Below, piece by piece: positions 5,740-12,489 of a stretch of 17,555 bases of DNA. Below the pieces are notes generated by a model. The model did no database searches and was not told the origin of the DNA. It was given only the letters and a program-made list of their open reading frames with translations. The DNA is taken from NCBI GenBank assembly GCA_003447535.1, contig DLYY01000224.1:1-17555 (forward strand). The letters are read 5' to 3'. How positions within the stretch are numbered: the stretch's first letter is position 1; every line of letters starts with the position of its first letter. Source of the stretch: Bacteroidota bacterium. Its GTDB lineage: Bacteria; Bacteroidota; Bacteroidia; Chitinophagales; UBA8649. The translations under genes and the position numbers were made by a program.

Positions 5740-8604
5740 CTACTGCAGCGTACAGGCGAAGCTTAACGTAAACGTTCGTCCTGCGCGTGTTTGCGAGAAG
5801 AATCCAGGATCGCCTTGAAAGACCTCATACTGACGGGCACGGTCATCGTTCAGCAGATTCGAAGCACTTACGCTTAACTTAAAGCGATCGTCCTCTCCAA
5901 AGCTCTGTGCGATTTTAACCTTAAGGTTGTTAAAGGGCTGCTCGTAAACATTTGGTACCCTATCAATGCCGAGAAGTACTAAACGCTTTCCTTGCACATT
6001 GTAGGATACCATGGCATCAAATCCTTTTTCTGTATCGCGGTAGCTTAATCCCACATTAACTAAGAAGGGTGATTGACCAAACATTACACGCTCTTGTGAA
6101 ATATCTTCTCCTGGCTTAGCATTTGCTAAGAGTGTCGCGTACTCAGCATCGGTATACAATGTTTGGCTTTTGATGTACGATGCATTTCCTGTGAACGCTA
6201 AATTCTCTAAAGCAGGATGAATAAAGGCAAAGTTCTTACGCAACTCAATTTCTGCTCCAAGCAAAAAGGCTTCGTCTACATTTCGTGGCGTAATCTCACG
6301 AGGACCAAATTCCGAGACGCTCACCAACTCAATAGGATTGGTAAATCGCTTATAGAAACCAGACAATGAAATCATCTCACCGCGTCCAAAGAAAGACTCC
6401 CAACGCAAGTCAAAGTTGTCGATGTCCGTTTGTTGAACGTCAATGTTTCCAATAAAGGTGGTTTCTGTGAGGGGATCAAAAATCTCAGCAAGCGAAATCT
6501 CCTTAAAGCTTGGTCGCACCACGGTACGGCTAAATGAAGCACGAAGGTTCATGTTGCTCGCCAACTCATAAATCCAGTTAACCGAAGGCAGGATGTTTAA
6601 CTCATTGAGCACTTTTTCATCATCATAGTAAGGAATAGGAGCAAACTGAGGTTGGCTAGGTTCTCCCGTATACCAATTCGTCGCCTTCTCCATGCGTACT
6701 CCATATATAACACGCATTCTGCGACCTAACGGCAATTCATTCATGATATAGGCTCCTAAAACGTTGATTCGACCATTATATGAATTTTGCTTTTCCTGAA
6801 GCGCTCGTATAATGGTCGTTGTATCCGATAGTGAAGTACCCGCCGTCCAGATTAAATCATCGCTTAAAATGATATTTGGATTGCCATTGGGAACCAAGCC
6901 TTGGTAAATGTGCTCGGCACGTGTTGTCACAAAATCTCGAACCTTATAGGTATTACTCACTCCAAATTGAAACTTACTTTCTAAACCATCCCATTGAGAA
7001 AAGAGGTAAGTTCCGTCCATGCGAAATGTTTCATTAAATTCTGATAAATCTCTCCATAGACGATCTGATCCAGAACCTCCTCCCCCACTCAACGCTGGAA
7101 TCGCACCTCCTGTAACTTCAAGTGATGTCGTACGTAAATCGGGATCAATAATCTCAGACCATGTCAGCGCATTTTTATATTCTAGCTCAAGACGATTAAA
7201 TGTTGACTTGCCTCCAACGAGGAAATTAGTAATCGATCGCTGAGAATAGGTCAAGGTCGTAAACTCACTTTCTTGGTCATCCCAGCCATCCACTTGATAA
7301 CGAGTTGATGCGCCTTTCTCTCCATTTTGAGTATGGAATAGCTGAGTGTTCAGTCGGTGCTTTTGACCTTTTAACGCAAAGCCTACCAATCCACTCCACA
7401 ACACATTGTTTTGACTTAACGGACCTTGTGAACTTCTATACTGCTCGTCATCTAAATCAAATGAATTCGCGTCACGTGACTTAAAATACTCCCCATAGCG
7501 GGCGTCCTCAAAGTGCTGATTGTTGTTCTGATAAGAGAACCCTGCTATTAAACCAAGGGTTTGGTTGGATTCCCCCAACTGATATTGATTGCCATAGCTT
7601 GTGCTAAGCGACGTGTTTAAAAACGCAGGAGCTCTTCGAACGCCAAGGGTCGGATTAAATTCCCTGGTAAATGCCTCTATACTTGGATCTTCCCGAATCT
7701 CTTGAAGAGCTGTTGGATAGCCATTGATATCAGTATAGTCATAACCACTCGGTAACGCACGGCCACCGTCGTCAATACCCAACCAATCTAGCTTACCTCC
7801 ATCATAGGTCAAAAAGTTTTTATTAAAGCTTGTATTCGTGTTGTAGCCAAGGCCGAACTTCACATTAAACTGTTCTTTGTCTGGAAAAGCCTTCGTCGCA
7901 ATATCTACGACCCCACCAGAAAAGTCACCCGGCATGCTGGGCGAAAAGGTTTTACGTACAATAATGTTATCGATTAGAGACGTTGGAAAGACATCCATTT
8001 GCACGGTGTTTCTATCGGGATCGAGGCCAGGGATGTCCATTCCGTTAAACGTGGTTTTAGTGTAACGATCGCCTAAGCCACGAACGTAGATGTACTTTCC
8101 TCCTTCGACAGAGACGCCTGAAACGCGCTGAATGGCCTGACCCGCATCACTATCACCAATTCGACTGATACTTTGGGCCGAGACACCATCGAGTACAACA
8201 GCTGACTTTCTTTGAATGGTTAGCAAAGCCGTCTCGTTGTTTCTGCTTTGCGTTGCCGTGACTACAACTTCTGTAATGACTTCTGACTCTTCAGTAAGAC
8301 GGACATCCACCAATTCAGTACTTCCCTCGTTGACAACCACTTCACTAACCACTTGTTTGGCATAACCTAAAAATTCAATAGACAAGGTGTAGGTGCCTGG
8401 GACTAATTCTAAACTATATTGCCCCTCTAGGTCGGTTAACGCAACAACATCTAATCCTTCGACACGAACTTCAGCATACATAACAGGGTCGCCAAAATCA
8501 TCATCGATGACCGTGCCACTAAGGAGACCCATTTTAGGATCTTCAGCCAGAGCAACCGACGCTAAGGCGAAAAAGAAAGTGAGAACTAGAAAGATATATT
8601 TCAT
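5740..8604 (-). CDS. TonB-dependent outer-membrane receptor with CarboxypepD_reg-like domain
   Basis: This 954-residue receptor is expected to import a scarce ligand across the outer membrane using TonB/ExbBD energy. Residues 1-20 are a signal peptide (cleavage after VALA). About 27-105 form a carboxypeptidase-regulatory-like beta sandwich (LSGTVIDDDFGDPVMYAEV, DLEGQYSLELVPGTYTLSI). A TonB-box-like EVVVTATQ follows near 112-119, then the plug (about 125-240: GQAIQRVSGVSVEGGKYIYV, RGLGDRYTKTTFNGMDIPG, PGDFSGGVVDIATK), and the rest is the beta barrel. The C-terminus ends in FSFACTLQ rather than on an aromatic residue. No SusD gene is adjacent, so this is not a canonical SusCD glycan pair. The partner upstream, 79 bp away on the same strand, is a beta-helix-like lipoprotein. 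The PhoB/PhoR-like genes are divergent from that pair. The ligand cannot be read from sequence. Confidence 0.93.
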   Translation of the reverse strand: MKYIFLVLTFFFALASVALAEDPKMGLLSGTVIDDDFGDPVMYAEVRVEGLDVVALTDLEGQYSLELVPGTYTLSIEFLGYAKQVVSEVVVNEGSTELVDVRLTEESEVITEVVVTATQSRNNETALLTIQRKSAVVLDGVSAQSISRIGDSDAGQAIQRVSGVSVEGGKYIYVRGLGDRYTKTTFNGMDIPGLDPDRNTVQMDVFPTSLIDNIIVRKTFSPSMPGDFSGGVVDIATKAFPDKEQFNVKFGLGYNTNTSFNKNFLTYDGGKLDWLGIDDGGRALPSGYDYTDINGYPTALQEIREDPSIEAFTREFNPTLGVRRAPAFLNTSLSTSYGNQYQLGESNQTLGLIAGFSYQNNNQHFEDARYGEYFKSRDANSFDLDDEQYRSSQGPLSQNNVLWSGLVGFALKGQKHRLNTQLFHTQNGEKGASTRYQVDGWDDQESEFTTLTYSQRSITNFLVGGKSTFNRLELEYKNALTWSEIIDPDLRTTSLEVTGGAIPALSGGGGSGSDRLWRDLSEFNETFRMDGTYLFSQWDGLESKFQFGVSNTYKVRDFVTTRAEHIYQGLVPNGNPNIILSDDLIWTAGTSLSDTTTIIRALQEKQNSYNGRINVLGAYIMNELPLGRRMRVIYGVRMEKATNWYTGEPSQPQFAPIPYYDDEKVLNELNILPSVNWIYELASNMNLRASFSRTVVRPSFKEISLAEIFDPLTETTFIGNIDVQQTDIDNFDLRWESFFGRGEMISLSGFYKRFTNPIELVSVSEFGPREITPRNVDEAFLLGAEIELRKNFAFIHPALENLAFTGNASYIKSQTLYTDAEYATLLANAKPGEDISQERVMFGQSPFLVNVGLSYRDTEKGFDAMVSYNVQGKRLVLLGIDRVPNVYEQPFNNLKVKIAQSFGEDDRFKLSVSASNLLNDDRARQYEVFQGDPGFFSQTRAGRTFTLSFACTLQ

Positions 8605-8649
8605 CGTGTCTTTTATTTACTTGAAAACCTCTCGCCATTTTACCGGTAA

Positions 8650-8678
8650 GAAGTTGTCAAATCATTTGATATGTACTT
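8650..8678 (-). other. Imperfect hairpin between lipoprotein and receptor genes
   Basis: GAAGT (8650-8654) pairs with ACTTC (8674-8678), and inside it TCAAA (8657-8661) pairs with TTTGA (8665-8669) around a 3-base loop. In the minus-strand transcript it lies between the lipoprotein stop and the receptor start. No U-run follows, so it is not a convincing terminator. It might be a processing or stability element, or a regulator half-site. Confidence 0.2.
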
Positions 8679-8683
8679 CAACC

Positions 8684-9943
8684 CTAGTTTTCAACTAAAC
8701 CTGCCGAAGCGCCCCAAGTCCAACCATCGAACTCAGAAGTTGTTGCCCCTGCATTACCAGGTGCAGCAGCAGTGGCATTAGCCGCTGCAAATGAAGAAAT
8801 ACTCGCTACAGAATCAGCTCCTTCTGGGACGATGGCGCCCATTAAAAGATCTGAGATGTCCGCCGAGTTAAACTCACATCCAGAAACAGTAAGCTCGCCA
8901 GCAGCCAAGTTCGCATTAGCTGAACCTCCTCCAACCGTTACAAATTCGCCATATCCAGTGACCCATACTCCTGAAATATTTCCTTGAGAGCCTGACTTTA
9001 GTGTCATAGCACGTCCAAGGCCTCCAGTATTTTTTAGCGTACCATTTTGAACGGTATATTTTCCAGCGGTGTACGTTGACCCTTCTGGGCCGTCAAATTC
9101 AAATCCTGCATTCGATCCTTTACCTCCGGTATGCGTTACAAAGAAGTTTGAAATCGTACCTGCATAGTTTTGGTCTAAGTCGATTCCATCGTCAGCGTGA
9201 TTTATTACAAGAAGGTGCGAGATATCGTGTGTGCCTCCGAAAAACTCTACGCCATCATCATCAGACGCTACGATTTCGATGTGATCAATTTGAGTTCCTG
9301 AACCTACGCCACCCGTCGTTAGTCCTTGAATCTCAGAGTCAGGAGCGACTTCTGTTCCGTTATGGCGAATCGACACGTAAGAGAAAATACCGCTATTATC
9401 TGCTACATCACTTCCTCCATAACGTCCGAATGTATATTCTGAAGCGATTCCCTCGATTTGGCCCTCAGTATCTCCTGACCCAGTAGACACTGGAGCATTA
9501 CCAAGGATAATAATACCACCCCATAATCCAGCATCATCAACCGATAGAGAAGATCCTACCAATTCGCCTGGCTGAATGTTATCCAATACGGAAGTAAATA
9601 CAATGGGTGCTGAAGCTGAACCCTGTGCGTTAATCATTGCATTGCGAGCAATTAACAAGGCAGAAGAGGCTGCACCTGATCCTGTGCGTGCTTTAACAAT
9701 AGTACCTGCCTCAATGGTGAGCATAGCACCAGAATCTACAACTACATAGCCGGCTAATTCATAAATTTTATCCGCTGACCATGTTGTGTTTTGACTAACA
9801 TATCCTGATACCACTACTGTTTCAGTACCAGGATTAGTTGGAGGTGTTGTTGAACCGCCTCCATCATCCTCCTCGCAAGAAGTCAATATAATCAAGCTTC
9901 CTGTTAAAGCAAAAAAGAAAATTGAGTTAAATAAATTTTTCAT
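8684..9943 (-). CDS. Surface lipoprotein, beta-helix-like, partner of TonB receptor
   Basis: Starting at the ATG at 9943 gives 419 residues with a classic lipoprotein signal (MKNLFNSIFFF, lipobox LTSC, lipidated C23). A start 16 codons earlier (9991) is possible but would put a long hydrophobic extension before the signal, so I prefer 9943. The residues after the cysteine are EEDDGGG, which matches the acidic export tag that sends Bacteroidota lipoproteins to the cell surface. After a Thr/Pro/Gly-rich linker the protein has repeated short strands typical of a parallel beta helix: LTIEAGTIVKA, SAPIVFTSV, WGGIIILGNAP, IRHNGTEV, DHIEIVASDDDGVEFFGG, VINHADDGIDLDQN, GTLKNTGG. The Asp-rich turns could bind cations. 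It lies directly upstream of the TonB receptor gene, so the two are probably an operon and a functional pair. It shows no SusD fold signature. Ligand and enzymatic activity, if any, are unknown. Confidence 0.88.
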   Translation of the reverse strand: MKNLFNSIFFFALTGSLIILTSCEEDDGGGSTTPPTNPGTETVVVSGYVSQNTTWSADKIYELAGYVVVDSGAMLTIEAGTIVKARTGSGAASSALLIARNAMINAQGSASAPIVFTSVLDNIQPGELVGSSLSVDDAGLWGGIIILGNAPVSTGSGDTEGQIEGIASEYTFGRYGGSDVADNSGIFSYVSIRHNGTEVAPDSEIQGLTTGGVGSGTQIDHIEIVASDDDGVEFFGGTHDISHLLVINHADDGIDLDQNYAGTISNFFVTHTGGKGSNAGFEFDGPEGSTYTAGKYTVQNGTLKNTGGLGRAMTLKSGSQGNISGVWVTGYGEFVTVGGGSANANLAAGELTVSGCEFNSADISDLLMGAIVPEGADSVASISSFAAANATAAAPGNAGATTSEFDGWTWGASAGLVEN

Positions 9944-10000
9944 GTAGTTAAACATTAGTATGTAAAAGAATACCAACGATTTTAACTCCAAGGAATCTCA

Positions 10001-10044
10001 TTGTTAAGAAATGGTTAATCTTTGGGCTGGCTTGTTAAGGTTAA
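10001..10044. promoter_or_regulatory. Candidate OmpR/PhoB-type operator: GTTAA direct repeats in divergent region
   Basis: Between the lipoprotein start (9943) and the regulator start (10090), GTTAA occurs at 10003, 10014, 10034 and 10040. The first two are 11 bp apart, the spacing used by OmpR/PhoB-family dimers. The longer word TTGTTAAG recurs at 10001 and 10032, 31 bp apart, near three helical turns. The site lies where the divergent winged-helix regulator could control both itself and the lipoprotein/receptor operon. This is inference from sequence alone, as GTTAA is short and the DNA is AT-rich. Confidence 0.35.
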
Positions 10045-10089
10045 ATGAACCGTTTAAAAGTTATACTTGATTTTGCCTACATTAACAAC

Positions 10090-10776
10090 ATGATAAGTCC
10101 AAGCAATAAGAATAAAGTCCTCATCGTAGATGATGAAGAGGATGTGCTCGAATTTCTGAAATATAACCTTGAGCGGGAAGGCTATGAAGTGCAAACCGCA
10201 CACAACGGCCTTGAGGCCATTGATTCCGCAAAAAAATATATTCCAGACTTGATTATTCTCGATGTTATGATGCCGCAAATGGATGGGATAGAGGCTTGCC
10301 GTGAGCTAAGACAAATTCATGATCTTCAAAATACCATTATTACTTTTTTAACGGCAAGACATGAAGACTACAGTCAAATTGCTGCACTTGACGTAGGAGC
10401 AGATGACTATATCGCCAAACCTGTAAAACCAAGATTACTAGTCAAAAAAGTTCAAAGCTTACTCAGGCGTTTACATAGCAGAAACGGCATAGAATCCGTT
10501 GAAGCCAACGGAATTACTATAGACACCGAGCGACGTCTTGTTACCTATAAAGCGCAGATCTTTAGTCTGCCAAAAAAAGAATATAAACTGCTAAGATTAC
10601 TCATGTCTAAGCCGGGCAGAGTATTTACCCGAGAGGAAATTTTAGCGCAAGTATGGGGTACTGATACCATTGTAGTCGATCGTACTATTGACGTGCACAT
10701 TAGAAAGCTTCGAGAAAAATTCAGCCCGGACTTATTCTTAACTATCAAAGGCGTAGGCTACAAGTTTGGAAGCTAA
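10090..10776 (+). CDS. OmpR/PhoB-family response regulator
   Basis: The 228-residue protein has a receiver domain followed by a winged-helix DNA-binding domain. With the start at 10090 the receiver shows VLIVDDEEDV (D14, D15), phosphoacceptor D58 in LIILDVMMPQMDG, T88 in TFLTARHED and K110 in YIAKPVKP. The output domain shows FSLPKKEYKLLRLLMSKPG, VFTREEILAQVWG, the recognition-helix segment RTIDVHIRKLREKF and GVGYKF. An in-frame ATG at 10045 would add 15 residues before the receiver. I prefer 10090 because receivers normally begin within a few residues of the first strand, though an AAGG lies just upstream of 10045. The stop overlaps the kinase start as TAATG, indicating translational coupling. 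The TARHEDYSQ and KPVKP segments resemble PhoB-like regulators of Bacteroidota. Phosphate as the signal is a guess. Confidence 0.93.
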   Translation: MISPSNKNKVLIVDDEEDVLEFLKYNLEREGYEVQTAHNGLEAIDSAKKYIPDLIILDVMMPQMDGIEACRELRQIHDLQNTIITFLTARHEDYSQIAALDVGADDYIAKPVKPRLLVKKVQSLLRRLHSRNGIESVEANGITIDTERRLVTYKAQIFSLPKKEYKLLRLLMSKPGRVFTREEILAQVWGTDTIVVDRTIDVHIRKLREKFSPDLFLTIKGVGYKFGS

Positions 10777-11840
10777 TGGCGTTTAAAAATTTAAAACTGC
10801 GGCAGGTCTCCCTGCTTATTAGCTTCACTGTCGCTGCTGTATCAGGCATCGCATTATGCGTAGAGGCCATTGTCGATGGATGGACTTTTCAAACCTACAT
10901 GGTCCTTATTCCTCTTGTTCTGTTAGTGACCACCTTCCCTATTGTGCACTACTTAGTAGATCTCTTTATCTATCGCAGAATAAAGGTCTTATACAAATTG
11001 GTGAGCAACGAAAAGGGCGGACAAGAGCTAAAAGAGGGTGGTACCCTGCAAGAAAATGATGACTTTTTAGAAGCCGTCGAAGAAGAAATGCGGCGATATA
11101 GCACAAGTAAGCAGTCAGAAATTCAAGCGCTCAAACGAATGGAGACCTACCGAAAAGAATTTATTGGTAACGTATCCCACGAGCTAAAGACTCCGATTTT
11201 CAATGCACAAGGCTATATAGAAACTCTGCTAGATGGAGGGATGGAAGATGGGAAAGTCAATATGAAATACTTAGAAAAAGCCACCCGAAATCTTGACCGA
11301 TTAGGCAACATCGTTGAAGATCTTATCATGCTCAACCAATATGAGACAGATATCATGCAACTTAATATCCAACCCTTTGATATTTCAGAGCTTACCAAAC
11401 AGGTAATGGATGAACAAGAGTTACAGGCAAGTAAAAAAAATATTGAACTTGTTATCAAAGAGGATACTAACTCTAAACGCAAGATCTTTGCCGACAGAAA
11501 GCATATTCATCATGTACTCTCCAACCTCGTCAATAATTCCATCAAGTACGGCCATGAGAATGGTTTAACAAAAATTGGATTCTATGATGTAGAAGACAAA
11601 CTGCTGATTGAAGTAAGTGATAACGGCCCAGGCATAGCCAGCGAACACCTTACCAGGCTTTTTGAGCGTTTTTATCGTGTGGACAAAGCACGCTCTAGAG
11701 GGCATGGAGGAACAGGTCTAGGGCTATCCATTTGCAAACATATTGTAGAGGCTCATAAAGAAAAGATTCATGTGCGGTCTACTATTGACATCGGTACAAC
11801 GTTCGGATTTACGCTCTCCACAAAGGCTTTAGAAGAATAG
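10776..11840 (+). CDS. PhoR-like membrane sensor histidine kinase
   Basis: The 354-residue kinase is the cognate partner of the preceding regulator, overlapping it by one base (TAATG). Two membrane segments at about 11-33 and 41-66 are separated by only some seven residues, so there is essentially no periplasmic sensor domain. A charged linker follows, then HisKA with EFIGNVSHELKTP (H135), N-box HHVLSNLVNNSIKYG, G1 EVSDNGPGIASEH, F-box LFERFYRVDKARSR and G2 GGTGLGLSICKHIVEAH. All catalytic motifs are intact. The layout resembles PhoR-type kinases, which detect transporter status rather than a ligand, but no pst or phoU gene is in the window. The gene is convergent with recR, the stop codons being 9 bp apart. 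There is no obvious terminator between them. Confidence 0.93.
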   Translation: MAFKNLKLRQVSLLISFTVAAVSGIALCVEAIVDGWTFQTYMVLIPLVLLVTTFPIVHYLVDLFIYRRIKVLYKLVSNEKGGQELKEGGTLQENDDFLEAVEEEMRRYSTSKQSEIQALKRMETYRKEFIGNVSHELKTPIFNAQGYIETLLDGGMEDGKVNMKYLEKATRNLDRLGNIVEDLIMLNQYETDIMQLNIQPFDISELTKQVMDEQELQASKKNIELVIKEDTNSKRKIFADRKHIHHVLSNLVNNSIKYGHENGLTKIGFYDVEDKLLIEVSDNGPGIASEHLTRLFERFYRVDKARSRGHGGTGLGLSICKHIVEAHKEKIHVRSTIDIGTTFGFTLSTKALEE

Positions 11841-11849
11841 TTGAAGCGG

Positions 11850-12470
11850 CTATCGAGAAAGGTAGCGCTCAAATGGCTGTCTAGCCGCAAGCGACCTGCT
11901 CAGCGTCATAGCATCAGCGAACTCTAGCTCACCACCAAAACTTATGCCTCGGGAGAGCGAGGTTAGGGAAGTCGACTCAAGGTCTAGTTGACGACTGATG
12001 TAAAATGTTGTCGTGTCTCCCTCCATATTGGGATTTAGTGCCATAATAACCTCTTTCACTTGATCATTTTTTATGCGATTAAAAAGGCTTATGAAGGTTA
12101 AATCTTCTGGCCCGATACCTTGCATGGGAGATATAAGTCCTCCCAGTACATGATACACACCGTGATAGGTTTGAGTGCTTTCAATGGCCACAATATCTCG
12201 AATTGACTCCACAACACATAGGGTCGTCTTGTCTCTTTTATTGTCAGCACAAATTGAGCACAATTCCTCATCAGCAAAAGAATGGCAAACCGAACACTTT
12301 TTAAGTTTCGTCTTTAGGTTGTGCAAGGCTTGGGCAAATTGTTTGACATCATTGGACGACTGTTCTAAAGTAGCAAGCACAAGACGCATAGCGGTTTTCT
12401 CACCGATCCCTGGAAGCTTTTTAAAGGCCTGTACCGCCTCTTCAATAGTCTGTGATAATCTATATGCCAT
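11850..12470 (-). CDS. recR: Recombination mediator protein RecR
   Basis: RecR, with RecO and RecF, helps load RecA on gapped DNA. The 206-residue product is the usual RecR size. It has the helix-hairpin-helix FKKLPGIGEKTAMRL (about 16-30), a four-cysteine zinc finger (C59, C62, C71, C74), a Toprim domain beginning TTLCVVESIRDIVAIE (E88), the YHVLGGLISPMQGIGPEDL segment and the C-terminal signature SRGISFGGELEFADAMTLSR. An in-frame ATG at 12545 would add 25 residues and overlap polA by 56 bp. The family begins close to the start I choose (12470), so the longer form is rejected. The gene starts 19 bp after the polA stop on the same strand, so co-transcription is likely. Confidence 0.96.
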   Translation of the reverse strand: MAYRLSQTIEEAVQAFKKLPGIGEKTAMRLVLATLEQSSNDVKQFAQALHNLKTKLKKCSVCHSFADEELCSICADNKRDKTTLCVVESIRDIVAIESTQTYHGVYHVLGGLISPMQGIGPEDLTFISLFNRIKNDQVKEVIMALNPNMEGDTTTFYISRQLDLESTSLTSLSRGISFGGELEFADAMTLSRSLAARQPFERYLSR

Positions 12471-12489
12471 GTACGCTTGCTGTCTTTTA

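Noticed and set aside
9076..9486. 136-codon open frame on the plus strand
   Set aside because: It lies entirely antisense to the lipoprotein gene, has low-complexity basic/Leu composition and no recognisable motif; the minus-strand frame has a clear lipoprotein signal and repeats.
5740..9943. Canonical SusC/SusD polysaccharide-utilisation locus
   Set aside because: The lipoprotein next to the receptor has a beta-helix-like repeat pattern and not SusD-type helical TPR content, and no glycoside hydrolase or anti-sigma gene is nearby.
9944..9991. Upstream in-frame start for the lipoprotein gene
   Set aside because: It would place 16 mostly hydrophobic residues before a complete lipoprotein signal peptide that already begins MKN at 9943.
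11841..11872. Imperfect inverted repeat (TTGAAGCGGCTA / TAGCGCTCAA) at the convergent ends of the kinase and recR genes
   Set aside because: It has two bulges, no T-run on either side and overlaps the recR coding end, so it is weak as a terminator.
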